A DNA stretch of 64,000 nt from CBDHGY01 sp965263325. Its GTDB lineage: Bacteria > Pseudomonadota > Alphaproteobacteria > Caulobacterales > Hyphomonadaceae. The notes under the pieces are model-generated. The model was not told the origin of the DNA. It searched no databases and worked only from the letters and a program-made list of their open reading frames with translations. The position numbers and the translations under genes are program-made. Where the stretch lies: contig CBDHGY010000002.1 of the NCBI GenBank assembly GCA_965263325.1, positions 2,914,001 through 2,978,000 of the forward strand, written 5' to 3'. This document shows, in pieces, positions 52,001 to 60,724 of this stretch (positions are counted from its first letter, which is position 1; the number at the start of each line of letters is the position of its first letter).

Positions 52001-53416
52001 TGGATTTTCGAAGACACCCCAGACGATGATGACATTGCTGCGTTAGAGGCCGCCCTCGCGATGTATCTCGAAATGGATGGCTGGCGCTGGCTGTGTGCAT
52101 GTGCGGTCTATCCGGTCATTGAATGGGATTTGACCGTTGCGCTTGGCCAAGTGCTGGAGCACGAGGATGGCACGCCTTTGTTTTCCGAAGCGCTGGCCGC
52201 TCGCCTCGCCGAGCTTCCATGGATGCGTGAGGGGCATATGCCAGGCTGGCTGCGTGCGCGTTTGATTGAGACGTTGGAATACGAAGACCGCGAAGCTGTG
52301 CGCGGTTTGATCGCTGAAATCCTCGATGCAGTGGAAACTGAGCGCAAGGCCGGCGGAGCGAGCATTTCTCTGAGCTTCTCGCATACGAACGGACGCGCGC
52401 CGGACGCTGATGAGCGTTTTGTGGATTTCGTCACGCGCGCGCCGGAGAAACGTGATCGCGACGCGCTTAGCGCCACACGTAAGCTGCGCCAGCTGTTGCG
52501 TCCATCATATCTCAAACGTCTCACAGATATTGGCGCTCTGTCCTGGATCGTGACAGGTGGTCTTGCCGCGCTCGCTGCATTGATGGTGCTGCCGGATCTT
52601 TCTGTACGTCCCGCCAGCACGCACGCTTGGACACCTCTTGTCTTGCTTGCATTACTCACTGGAGGCATCGTGCTAGCGGCGCGTAGTCTGAGCCAGATCC
52701 GGAAAACAGATTTCGGATCGTGGTGGACTTTCGATCCTGTGCTGGCGAGAGATGCTCAGTTCGGTCGCGGAAGGCGATTGGCGCGCCAGTCTGGCGGAAG
52801 TGACGCAAAGTATAGTCGGTCGGATGTGGAGGCTGCGCTTTCGCGGCGTGTGTCGATTTGGTTGCAAGCGACGTTGATTTGGAGCGCATTTGCATTGATC
52901 GCACTGTCGTCATTACTGTCTTCGGACAATCTTGAACGCTTGGTTCCGGCGAACTGGACCGATACAGAGACGGGAAATTGGTTAAGCGCGTTGCGCGAGA
53001 CGGCGTTGGGAGAGCTCGGATTGACGCTTGGGCTTTTGATCGCCTTCATCGCTGTATTGGCGTTTATAATTATATTGCTGCGCTGGCTGCAGTCTGCAGC
53101 GGACTCCGTTGCGAATGTTGTTGTTTACAAGGATAGGTATTCGAGCGTTGTGAGACGTCCCTGGCTGAGAAATCTGTTGCATCTATTTGCAGCGCTGCTC
53201 GTGAGCGCTCTTGTTGGCTGGATGGTTTCGAGACTTACCGGTTTTGAAAATTATACTGCGATATTTTTCGTGGTCCCGGCCTTTTTGACACTGTTGTGGC
53301 ACTGGGCAACAGGGCGACGATATTCCTCCATGTCGGTTTCAGATAGGGATCGCGTTGTGCAGGCGGTTTCTGAGTTCGCAGCCGAAGCGCCGGCTCAGCA
53401 GAAGGCGGCGTCATGA
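49025..53416 (+). CDS. Large membrane protein with periplasmic seven-bladed WD40 propeller and cytoplasmic vWA-like domain
   Basis: 1463 aa. Residues 1-90: helical segment like the N-terminus of MoxR-associated proteins (YPDLFDRLRMAGF, DHLRPLFQRREEAGPMF). 91-110: Pro-rich linker. TM1 ~129-148. 150-340: helical. 346-640: seven WD40 repeats (SPDGTRIVTGSGDDTIRVWDAE type), one propeller. TM2 ~724-745, followed by Arg-rich RRRRP, so the propeller should be outside and the next ~420 residues inside. Near residue 830 LFLIDSQSRADHEARR resembles a vWA MIDAS but with a non-standard third position. About six C-terminal TM helices end the protein. It overlaps the next gene by 4 bp. Likely the central transducer. 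Confidence 0.8.
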   Translation: MFPSSTYPDLFDRLRMAGFEDGPGQRYKANLLIAELTGRLPDEPERAAATLADHLRPLFQRREEAGPMFDAAFKAWAEDSWNAHLAELPDAPPKPPAPPEPPGGVGDEGTGRQLSWWQRLGLNNFWVWMRALIAAGVIGGAISLVLQLQTAPVPVDIVDQNPQTQTGQEDQRPTGPDELGRNFDPNPGPNVREGETDLNDRATLMVAEFVTEYLRQDGAPTVRELHSTGMYRGYSAEEAAAAVGVPVDHPISPTMGHIYRHVAVAFKSGFPDEYPAFVEEFSNEFDLSIDPRSEAIGDFQRSVVVSFEDEMADMVGIGSWEELGTTPEEFEQAIEIQNILLNLTSSWTLASTFDDHDGSINSIDYNQDGTLIVSGSDDSTARLWDAESGAVLHVLEGHTGWVLTTEFSPDGLRVVSGSQDGTVRIWDAENGAELSVLNIGEQGGGAVYAASYSPDQSRIATGAPNGALWIWDAETEAIIGRLEGHASKIYSAAYSPDGTRIVTGSGDDTIRVWDAETFNEIMVLTGHEGTVFTVAYSPDGTQILSSSGDSTVRLWDADTGAEISVFQGHERIVRTATFSPDGARIASGSDDFSLRVWDAETGEELTVLSNERGVYSVAFTPDGRRLARSSGDRTVRIWTGAESIEPAIEAMRDAPWTTKELAEYARGLAEASDVSFPEGVTDAQLARQFAATVFHQGYTVHLSDPPWQVAPSGYEPPAFAANLGWWVAGALALAGIFGWIISALNLKSYLRRRRPNAPGRVIDLFSERRKARDLVQEDVREAARAMMTRTAGRRTIDIDRTIRATARAGGFFTAVETHAQRLPEYLFLIDSQSRADHEARRALDYVNRLEEENVRVSHAFFEQAPDRVREKIGDPGKPLEDYAAENSDKILVVVGDAANMLEQGSLELGAWKEALNVWKSKILLSTVPTKEWGVEEESVAKEGLNVRPLSAGGLASMPEALQLSEFGSSDVGVDGALAIPPLPRIIRRDPERWIFEDTPDDDDIAALEAALAMYLEMDGWRWLCACAVYPVIEWDLTVALGQVLEHEDGTPLFSEALAARLAELPWMREGHMPGWLRARLIETLEYEDREAVRGLIAEILDAVETERKAGGASISLSFSHTNGRAPDADERFVDFVTRAPEKRDRDALSATRKLRQLLRPSYLKRLTDIGALSWIVTGGLAALAALMVLPDLSVRPASTHAWTPLVLLALLTGGIVLAARSLSQIRKTDFGSWWTFDPVLARDAQFGRGRRLARQSGGSDAKYSRSDVEAALSRRVSIWLQATLIWSAFALIALSSLLSSDNLERLVPANWTDTETGNWLSALRETALGELGLTLGLLIAFIAVLAFIIILLRWLQSAADSVANVVVYKDRYSSVVRRPWLRNLLHLFAALLVSALVGWMVSRLTGFENYTAIFFVVPAFLTLLWHWATGRRYSSMSVSDRDRVVQAVSEFAAEAPAQQKAAS

Positions 53417-56400
53417 ACGGGGTGCGCGCCTTCTTCCGCCACTTGGGCTATTCGCGCTGGCCTGTGTTAACGGCTGCGGCGGCGTCGGTGGCCGCGTTTG
53501 CATCGCTCTGGTTCACCGAGCGAGAGGCACGCCATGCCCCGTTGGAACGGGCAGGCGTTGTTGATGTGGCGATCTCATCGGACGGTAAATTTATTGCGAC
53601 AGCCACGGATGACGGCGTATTGGAAGTCCGTCTTGCGAGCGCAGGGCTCGAATCTCAGTGGCGCGTTCAGCGCGTACACCGCTCGGCTCAAACACTCTTG
53701 TTTGATCAATACACGCCCGTTTCCGAAGCATCTGATGCTGAGACGGTCGATTCCGAACCTGTGCCTGAAGAGACCCGCCTAATCATTGCATCCGTGGATG
53801 GAAAGATCGCGGTGCATGATGCGAGTACAGGCCGGAAGGTTTTCTCGGTGGACGGATTGCCGGATTCTTTCTTTGCGCCCGTTATCGCAGTCGGTCCGGA
53901 TAACACGCTTTGGGCGTCAGGCATGTCGCCAGAGCTCGGATATTGGATTGGTTATGTGGATGCTGAAGGCAGCGTTTTTTATGAGCCGCTTGTCGGAGAA
54001 AATGAGGAACGCGTCTTAGAAGCTGGCAATGCGCCGGTCGATCTGATTGTTCCGATTGCAGGAGATTCTGCCAACACTTTTCACCAAAACGGCGCGATGA
54101 CGGAGTGGCAATTTGATCGCGGCGCGACTTCGCAGTTGGGCGGTGAAAGCCGAAGAGTTGAAGAGCCGCAGTTTCGAGTCGCCAGTGAATTTTCCGGCGC
54201 GCTGGGCCACGCACCCGAAGCCTACTCTATGGCAATGAATAAGGCGGGTACTATGCTGGCGATCGGGGATCGCTGGGAGATGATGCCCTTTTATCGCGAC
54301 GCGCCGGTTCCGCTCCCAGCGGTCGTGACCCTCAGGACGGGTAGCAGCGGAATTCTTGAGGGGCATACCGATGAAATAAACACTGCGTCTTACTCCGCAG
54401 ATGGATCGCGCATCGTTTCTGCATCCCATGACAATACTGCGCGCGTATGGCAGCAGGATGATGACGGCACATGGCAAAGCCAGGTTCTTCGCGGACATAC
54501 TGAAACCGTTTGGTCGGCGGCGTTATCTCCTGATGGTCGCCGCATCGTGACGGCGTCAGCCGACAGCACTCTGCGTGTCTGGACGGAAGATGATGACGGA
54601 AATTGGCAAGGCCAAACCCTAAGAGGTCATACAGATCAGGTCACGTCAGCAGCGTTCTCGCCAGATGGTGAGAGGATTGTTTCAGCGTCATTTGATAATT
54701 CAGCCCGCATCTGGCGTAAAACTGGGAATGACACTTGGGAAAGCGATATCGTGGGCGAACATACGCGCTGGCTTTGGACGGCCGTTTTCTCGCCGGACGG
54801 GCGGCGCGTGCTTACAGGTTCGAGTGACTATATCGCGCGCATTTGGAGCCCTGCTGAAGATGGCTCATGGCAACTTGAAAGCCTGGAAGGCCATGAGCGT
54901 GTCGTGAACTCTGCAAGATTTTCACCGGATGGCCAATCCGTTGTCACGACATCGGATGATGGTTCTGTGCGCGTGTGGGGCCGCAATGAGGAGGGCGCCT
55001 GGCAAGGCCGGATATTGGAAGGTCATACGACCTGGGTTCGCTCAGCCGAGTGGTCGCCTGATGGAACGCGTATCGTATCTGGCTCAGGCGATGATACAGT
55101 GCGTGTTTGGGAACAAACTGAAGATGGCAACTGGCAGAGCCAACCCCTTAGCGACCATTCATCTGCGGTGATGTCGACCAATTTTTCCCCTGACGGCTCG
55201 CGCATCATCTCCGCGTCGAGAGATCGCACGGTGCGCATCTGGCGAGAGACGCCGTCAGGTACTTGGGTGCTTGATACGGCCCCACCATGTTCGCTGGAGC
55301 CAATGGCAGCGAGCTTGATGATAAATTCGAGCGGCGCGCCCTCGCACTTCTGGATAACAGAAACAACGCGGCTGTGCGGATTGGCGATTGAGCCGGATGT
55401 CGGCGATCTCATCGAGGACCCGGATTATCAGGATTACTTACAGACCGAAAGCGAAGCGAATGAGCTGCTCGGTGAATTAGAATTCGAGGTAACCGACGAA
55501 TTCAATTCCGGTTTAGGGCCGCGCGCGGTGGAGATCGCGCAAGAGCTTTTCCAGCTTCTGGAAATAACCGACGTCGAACTGCTCGCGCCACTGACACAAA
55601 GTGAGGGTGCGGCGTGGATCAACACCACGCTTCGTCCCGCTGTCGATGCGCGGCTTAGTGAGATAAGAGCTGACGTTGTGGGTGATCCTGAAATCCTTGC
55701 GGCGCTCGAAAATTTCGAAGAGTCAATTTTCCACGAACTGCGCGCGGAGATGACCGCCGCTGCCTATCTCACCATGGACCGGCAGGAAAGCGAAAGCGCT
55801 CCGCGCGCGCTTGTGGGATATGGGGATGGCACAGTCGATCTCATCTCGTTGGAATCCGGGAATACGCTGGCAACTTATCGCGGCCATGGCGGTGCCATTA
55901 CGCATATCAAAGTCGCCGGCCGCCGCGCAGTGATCGGCGCGCGCGATGGCAGCGTTCAGGTGATCGACTTACCGGTCGATGGCGCGCCGAGCCTTGCCCG
56001 CGCCGCGCATGTCACCGGTAGCGCGCTTGCCTCTGGCCGCGCCATGCATCTTTCCATGCTGGATGCGATTGCTCCGAAAGTGGAACGCGAAGAGGAAGCG
56101 GCTTCGGAGTTGCTTCCAATCACCCCCGGTCCGATTAGCAACGATTCATCTTCGCTCGATGACCTTCGCTCATTATTCCCCGGTAGTCCCGAAGTTATCG
56201 ATGCGCTTTCATTTACCTGGCAGTGGGAGGGGGCAAGCGCCGAAAACAATTGGGGCGTAACGCAGTCTCAATATGATGTTTGGCGTGATGCCCAGTTCCT
56301 CGAAAGCAGTGATATTTCCAACATTACGCTCGCCGATGCTGCGAGTGTATATCACTTGATTTATTGGCAACGTATTCAAGCAGATGAGTTCGACGAACCA

Positions 56401-57615
56401 CTAAACCTGGTGATGTTTGATACCGCGGTCAATCAAGGAACTCAGGCCGCCCTGTTTCGATTGAGCGATGCACTAATAGAGCTTTCAGAACAAGAACGGC
56501 GAACGGGAGACGGGCAAAGGTACCAATCGTTTTTGGCATCGGCACAGAATATTCAGGAAGCGGGTCGGCGCACTAACGATATAGACGAGAGTTCGGTTAA
56601 TTTCGTGCGGTCACTCAATCAACAAGATCTTGTCGATGCGTATTTGGATCGACGAGAAGCGGTGCATCGCGAACTGGCATCCAGAAACGAAAATCAGCGA
56701 CAATTCCTTGATGGTTGGCTAAACCGCGTAAATGCACTGCGGGCTGAAGCCGGTGTTGAAATCCCAGTACGCTCTGAATCGGAGACGCCAGAAGATCCCG
56801 GTGAGCAAACCGTTGACGATGGGCTGCCTGAAGGGGAGGACGAAGTCGGCGATGCGTTCACAAACGCTCCAATTGCATTTGAAGCGCCACAGAGCGTTCG
56901 CGTTGGCGAATCATTCGCTGTAACAGTCGGCTTAGATGCCAACTCCCTACTGGAGGGTGAAAGTGTTTCGATGTTCCTTGAAAGCGAAGGAATTGAATTC
57001 ACATCGGTAACTCCAGAACGGCAAGTCTTAAGCACCGGTGAAAACATCTGGCGATGGAGCGGCGTGGCGAGCACCGCTGGCGATTCTAAAGGTCTGGTGT
57101 TGTCGTCTGTCTTGCAGCGACCTGGCCGCGAAGCACTCTATCAGACGCAAACAATCGCGTCTGTAAACGTTGCGCCGAGCGCGGATCAACCAGAACAGGA
57201 TGTGATCGAGCAAGATACCTCGTCTAATCCAGAACCAATTGTTGCAAGAGGTGTTGTTGTAAGAGGTGTTTGCCCTCCTGAGCGGGCGCAGTCCTTTGTA
57301 GTCTATTTTGAATGGGATGGATATTCCCTGACAGAGCAAGCTGCAGCTGTGCTTGATCAGGCGGTCGCGAATTTAGATGGATGCACGCCGAGGTCTACGA
57401 CGATTGTCGGGCATGATGATACCTCACAGAACGAAAAAATCAGTCAAGCGAACAGTGCGCGAAGAGCAAGCGCCGTTAGAGATGCGCTTGTGTCTCGGGG
57501 GATCGACGCATCGATTATTTCGATGGATGCGCGCGGTGAAACCGAACTCGCAAAAGCCACAAGAGATGGCGTTCGTGAGCCGCTCAACCGCCGGGTTGAA
57601 GTCACCATCCAATAG
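53413..57615 (+). CDS. Periplasmic WD40 protein with GH108-like module and C-terminal OmpA domain
   Basis: 1400 aa. An N-terminal TM or uncleaved signal (YSRWPVLTAAAASVAAFASLWF, 13-34) then beta-propeller sequence in several parts (ISSDGKFIATATDDGVLEVR; seven strong repeats ~317-625, e.g. SPDGRRIVTASADSTLRVW; another piece ~800-855). Residues ~930-1115 match the GH108 module of the giant protease gene: WQWEG (Glu ~938), NNWGVTQSQYDVWRDAQ, LFDTAVNQGTQAAL-like VMFDTAVNQGTQ, and QFLDGWLNRVNALR. The DDPGG loop is missing. Residues ~1287-1400 are OmpA-like (FVVYFEWDGYSLTEQAA... SARRASAVRDALVSRGI ... NRRVEVTI), binding peptidoglycan. It completes an inner-membrane-to-wall assembly with the gene upstream. 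Confidence 0.85.
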   Translation: MNGVRAFFRHLGYSRWPVLTAAAASVAAFASLWFTEREARHAPLERAGVVDVAISSDGKFIATATDDGVLEVRLASAGLESQWRVQRVHRSAQTLLFDQYTPVSEASDAETVDSEPVPEETRLIIASVDGKIAVHDASTGRKVFSVDGLPDSFFAPVIAVGPDNTLWASGMSPELGYWIGYVDAEGSVFYEPLVGENEERVLEAGNAPVDLIVPIAGDSANTFHQNGAMTEWQFDRGATSQLGGESRRVEEPQFRVASEFSGALGHAPEAYSMAMNKAGTMLAIGDRWEMMPFYRDAPVPLPAVVTLRTGSSGILEGHTDEINTASYSADGSRIVSASHDNTARVWQQDDDGTWQSQVLRGHTETVWSAALSPDGRRIVTASADSTLRVWTEDDDGNWQGQTLRGHTDQVTSAAFSPDGERIVSASFDNSARIWRKTGNDTWESDIVGEHTRWLWTAVFSPDGRRVLTGSSDYIARIWSPAEDGSWQLESLEGHERVVNSARFSPDGQSVVTTSDDGSVRVWGRNEEGAWQGRILEGHTTWVRSAEWSPDGTRIVSGSGDDTVRVWEQTEDGNWQSQPLSDHSSAVMSTNFSPDGSRIISASRDRTVRIWRETPSGTWVLDTAPPCSLEPMAASLMINSSGAPSHFWITETTRLCGLAIEPDVGDLIEDPDYQDYLQTESEANELLGELEFEVTDEFNSGLGPRAVEIAQELFQLLEITDVELLAPLTQSEGAAWINTTLRPAVDARLSEIRADVVGDPEILAALENFEESIFHELRAEMTAAAYLTMDRQESESAPRALVGYGDGTVDLISLESGNTLATYRGHGGAITHIKVAGRRAVIGARDGSVQVIDLPVDGAPSLARAAHVTGSALASGRAMHLSMLDAIAPKVEREEEAASELLPITPGPISNDSSSLDDLRSLFPGSPEVIDALSFTWQWEGASAENNWGVTQSQYDVWRDAQFLESSDISNITLADAASVYHLIYWQRIQADEFDEPLNLVMFDTAVNQGTQAALFRLSDALIELSEQERRTGDGQRYQSFLASAQNIQEAGRRTNDIDESSVNFVRSLNQQDLVDAYLDRREAVHRELASRNENQRQFLDGWLNRVNALRAEAGVEIPVRSESETPEDPGEQTVDDGLPEGEDEVGDAFTNAPIAFEAPQSVRVGESFAVTVGLDANSLLEGESVSMFLESEGIEFTSVTPERQVLSTGENIWRWSGVASTAGDSKGLVLSSVLQRPGREALYQTQTIASVNVAPSADQPEQDVIEQDTSSNPEPIVARGVVVRGVCPPERAQSFVVYFEWDGYSLTEQAAAVLDQAVANLDGCTPRSTTIVGHDDTSQNEKISQANSARRASAVRDALVSRGIDASIISMDARGETELAKATRDGVREPLNRRVEVTIQ

Positions 57616-57934
57616 GGGGGCGGCTCTTACGTGACTTCTATGAAATGAGAGATCAGGCAGGTTTCTGGCAGCGTCAGAAGCAATTGAAAACTGTGGACCA
57701 CCTCGATTTAGCAGGCCAACTTCGCTCCACCTGGAGACCGCGTTCATCACTTGGTTATTGACCGCCAGTACCAGAAACAAGTTTGCCCGCAGCGATCATT
57801 CCGCCTTGTAAAGTGCAGAAGGCATGACGCCGTTAAAACAAACCGCCAGTCTAACAAAGACTGCAGATTCCCCACAGCGAAGAGACCAATTTTTCGACAC
57901 AACTAAAACTAGAATACTAGGAGGGGACATTGAA
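57616..57934. other. Intergenic region before the curli regulator
   Basis: This 319-bp stretch separates the conflict-like operon from the curli locus. A 6-bp stem (CAGTCT at 57847 with AGACTG at 57858) is the only local structure noted. A strong Shine-Dalgarno (AGGAGG) at its end belongs to the short ORF that follows. No other gene or RNA was recognised. Confidence 0.5.
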
Positions 57935-58003
57935 ATGCGGTTTTTTATGGTTAATTCTGGCTCTCGGAACCAGACGGGACATTTTTGGTTTCTACAGAAT
58001 TAG
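57935..58003 (+). CDS. 22-codon leader ORF overlapping the LuxR-type regulator start
   Basis: ATG at 57935, ten bases after AGGAGG, the strongest ribosome site in this part of the window. Encodes MRFFMVNSGSRNQTGHFWFLQN and stops at TAG 58001-58003. It overlaps the first codons of the regulator frame (TTG at 57985), which has no ribosome site of its own. It could be a leader peptide that couples or regulates translation of the regulator, or the true N-terminus with a frameshift separating it. Neither alternative can be settled from sequence alone. Confidence 0.45.
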   Translation: MRFFMVNSGSRNQTGHFWFLQN

Positions 58004-59148
58004 GGGCTTCTTTCTCGGATCGCCTCAAAAACAGGTGGGGACGAGACGTGAATAGCGACGGCTTAGATCAAGTGCTTGATAAGTTAAGCGCCGGAATTTT
58101 AAATGAGGCGCTGCAACAGGAAGCCCTGAAGAGCCTTGCGGATTATTGTTCTGCAGCGTTCGCAACCTGTTCGACTGTCTCCCACGAAACCGGCCTGACG
58201 TCTTGTTTCTATAGTTCGCATGCCGATGGAATCCTCGAAGGCAGGCAATCGAGTGCGATGAGGGAATTGCTGGTTACATTGGCAGCTTCAGACAAGATGT
58301 CCCCTTTCATGGGCCAAATGGAGGGTGTGATATTAGCACCGGAGGCGGATAGTCATCCAGCGTTTGAGGGATTGTTAGAGCTAACAGGAATGGCCCATTT
58401 GATGGGAAGTGTCGCGCTGCGCCTTAATACCAAAACGACATTCCTTTTCCTATTTAACGATGAGGCTGGCGGGCAATTTACAGATCAAGACATCCAGCGC
58501 TTCAGTAGTGTTCAAGTCGCCAGCCGCGGCCTGTTTAGAATACTGCATTACGTGGATAATAGGCTTGCCGACCACGTGCTAAAGGCGATATCGCCGATTT
58601 TTGCGGCTGCGATTGTCAACGCGAAAGGACAACACGTCTCCCATAATGAAAGCTTTCAGGAACTGCTGGACGATGGCGTGCTCAGAACCAAAGTCAATGA
58701 TTACATAGAATTTGGCGATACCAACTCAGAAACGCTTTTGAAGAATCTTCAGACAGGAAAAATATCGCAAAAAAAACAGATACCCTTACTGTTTTCACGG
58801 GGGGAAGACTTTTTCAAAATTGGGTTGCTGGAGTTACCGCAAGCTGGATTTCAGTCCCCCGACGATTGCCTGACAGCCATTGTCCTGTCTCCAGTCTCTC
58901 GAGAGCCGAAACTCAATATCGAGCTCGCACGGCAAGTTTACAAATTTACGCCGTCTGAAGCGGAGATTGCCGCAGAATTATTTGCCGGCCGCTCAACAAA
59001 ATTTATCGCCGAGTCGCGAGGTGTCGCTCCAAGTACTGTAAAATCTTTGGTTAGAGGCGTTCTAAGGAAAACCGAAACTGCCAGACAAATCGAAGCGGTT
59101 GCGCGGCTAAATACCTTGCCGCAAAATTTCTCCACGCTAGAAAATTAA
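57985..59148 (+). CDS. LuxR-family transcriptional regulator, possible CsgD-like curli regulator
   Basis: 387 aa from a TTG, with GTG at 58048 as alternative; neither has a ribosome site, but the overlapping leader ORF does. Residues ~20-300 are an undefined sensory part with possible GAF/PAS-like elements (AFATCSTVSHETGLTSCFYSSHADG, SPIFAAAIVNAKGQHVSHNESFQELL). Residues ~318-370 are a LuxR-type helix-turn-helix: FTPSEAEIAAELFAGRSTKFIAE, then GVAPSTVKSLVRGVLRKT. Immediately upstream of curli genes, as CsgD is in E. coli, though CsgD has a receiver domain and this does not. Regulation of the following genes is inferred. Confidence 0.78.
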   Translation: MVSTELGASFSDRLKNRWGRDVNSDGLDQVLDKLSAGILNEALQQEALKSLADYCSAAFATCSTVSHETGLTSCFYSSHADGILEGRQSSAMRELLVTLAASDKMSPFMGQMEGVILAPEADSHPAFEGLLELTGMAHLMGSVALRLNTKTTFLFLFNDEAGGQFTDQDIQRFSSVQVASRGLFRILHYVDNRLADHVLKAISPIFAAAIVNAKGQHVSHNESFQELLDDGVLRTKVNDYIEFGDTNSETLLKNLQTGKISQKKQIPLLFSRGEDFFKIGLLELPQAGFQSPDDCLTAIVLSPVSREPKLNIELARQVYKFTPSEAEIAAELFAGRSTKFIAESRGVAPSTVKSLVRGVLRKTETARQIEAVARLNTLPQNFSTLEN

Positions 59149-59333
59149 CCTCTCCTCCGTTTGGGGGATGACGGGCTAAAGTTGCCAGCGCATATAGTTC
59201 CCAGAGTTTTGATGTTCGTACAACAATACTTGTTATCGGGGACAAAATGTGTGGGGACCAAATGAATTTCGACGCGAAATTCTTCAGACGAGAACCCAAC
59301 AAACGAAATTTGGGAGAAGAGCTGAACAGTAAA

Positions 59334-60275
59334 ATGTGGAGCGCTCCTTCCAAATGCGTCTGCGGTGTACGACGCATCTCCAAGCAAAGTACTTTTGTTA
59401 GTTTGCTTGCATTTTTCATCGGGTTCTGTGGGTCAGCGGCAGCTGACACGCCTTCTGGGGCAGGTGCGATGTCGAACGAAAACACACTTACAGTACGTAA
59501 TTTTGTTGGAACGATCACGATTGAAGAAGGCAGGGTCGACCAGATATTGGTATCTGAGCGAACTCAAGGGGAAGCAAACGACATTGCTTACGAGGTCGGC
59601 GATGATGGACGGTCAATCCATCTTTCTGGCGGCGCACTGTCAGGCAATTTAAACTGTGTGAAACAGAATGATGAATTGTTCGTCACGTCGGGCGATAGCG
59701 CTCCGCGAGACATCAAGACTTACCCGCATATCGACATTACAATTCCAGCGAACACGCGGTTAGATGTCGAGGTGCTGGCAGGTCTGGTTCGAGTGTCGGA
59801 CGCAAACAATCTGCGCGGCGTTTTCAACGGGTGCAGCGAAATTTCCGTCGCAAATATTCGGGGCGCGGTTGATGTTGAGACAAATGGCGGCTCAAGCGTG
59901 TCGGTTCAGGGGGCGCAGCAGTTGCATCTGTCGGCCAAAGGCGGCTCGCATGTCCGAATTGAGGAACTGCGCGGAGATGGCAGCCTTTCCCTTGCAGGAT
60001 CTGCTCGCTTGGCCGTCAATAAGAGCAGCGGTGAACTGAGAGTTTCGCAGACTGGCGCAAGCCGTCTCAATATGAAGGGCGCCAGTATTAGCGACCTAAA
60101 ATTGACCATGTCCGGCGCATCACGTTTTGAGCATCTGGGCCTGGTGGAAAGAGCGTCAATCAAACTGGACAGAGCATCGCGGGCAAAACTGGAAGCCGTT
60201 CAGGATTTACAAACGAAAGAGCTCAGCCGGACAAGCCGATTGGAAATCGGCGGAACGCGCATTCAGGGCAAATAG
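59334..60275 (+). CDS. Exported DUF2807 (head GIN) domain protein in the curli locus
   Basis: About 313 aa from ATG at 59334 (GGGAGAAG 14 bp upstream), which gives a signal peptide ending at GSAAA; ATGs at 59247 and 59262 would add 24-29 residues before it. The mature protein is a repetitive beta-solenoid-like fold: IDITIPANTRLDVEVLAGLVRVSD, then GVFNGCSEISVANIRGAVDVETNGG, GSSVSVQGAQQLHLSAKGGSHVRIEEL. This pattern is that of DUF2807/GIN. Exported and surface or periplasmic. 20 bp before csgF, so probably in the curli operon; direct role unknown. Confidence 0.78.
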   Translation: MWSAPSKCVCGVRRISKQSTFVSLLAFFIGFCGSAAADTPSGAGAMSNENTLTVRNFVGTITIEEGRVDQILVSERTQGEANDIAYEVGDDGRSIHLSGGALSGNLNCVKQNDELFVTSGDSAPRDIKTYPHIDITIPANTRLDVEVLAGLVRVSDANNLRGVFNGCSEISVANIRGAVDVETNGGSSVSVQGAQQLHLSAKGGSHVRIEELRGDGSLSLAGSARLAVNKSSGELRVSQTGASRLNMKGASISDLKLTMSGASRFEHLGLVERASIKLDRASRAKLEAVQDLQTKELSRTSRLEIGGTRIQGK

Positions 60276-60295
60276 GGCAATACAGGGGAAATCGA

Positions 60296-60715
60296 ATGAA
60301 ATTAGTAAGTATCGCAGCTGCAATGGTGGTCTACTCCACACAAGCGGCCGTAGCACAGGAGCTTGTGTACGAGCCCATTAATCCGTCATTCGGCGGAAAT
60401 CCCTTTAACTCATCCCACCTTTTGGCGATTGCAAACGCTCAGGATGATAATGACCCTCCTAGCGACGCGAATGGCAGTTCAAACCCGCAAGCTGATCTTT
60501 TTGTGCGCCAACTCCAAAGCCGACTTCTTTCAGGACTTGCAGCCGAGGTGACGGACGCAATTTTCGGCGAAAACCCGCAAGAGTCAGGCCGGGTAGTCTT
60601 CGGCGATCAAACGATTGAGTTTGTCCGTGGATTGGACTCGATCACCCTGACCATTTTTGATGCTGCCACCGGATCAACGACCGAAGTCGTCATCCCGTTG
60701 TTTACAGTACAATAA
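60296..60715 (+). CDS. csgF: Curli assembly protein CsgF
   Basis: 139 aa, close to the 138 aa of E. coli CsgF. Signal peptide to about AVA, then ELVYEPINPSFGGNPFNSSHLLAIANAQ, the diagnostic N-terminal CsgF segment that plugs into the CsgG pore. The C-terminal part (ITLTIFDAATGSTTEVVIPLF) is typical as well. CsgF sits on the CsgG secretion channel and aids nucleation of the curli fibre at the cell surface. GGGGAAA upstream of ATG. Nine bp before csgG. Confidence 0.96.
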   Translation: MKLVSIAAAMVVYSTQAAVAQELVYEPINPSFGGNPFNSSHLLAIANAQDDNDPPSDANGSSNPQADLFVRQLQSRLLSGLAAEVTDAIFGENPQESGRVVFGDQTIEFVRGLDSITLTIFDAATGSTTEVVIPLFTVQ

Positions 60716-60724
60716 TTTCGACGG

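Noticed and set aside
54360..55260. Second block of ~130-bp repeats
   Set aside because: Also WD40 coding repeats of the downstream gene.
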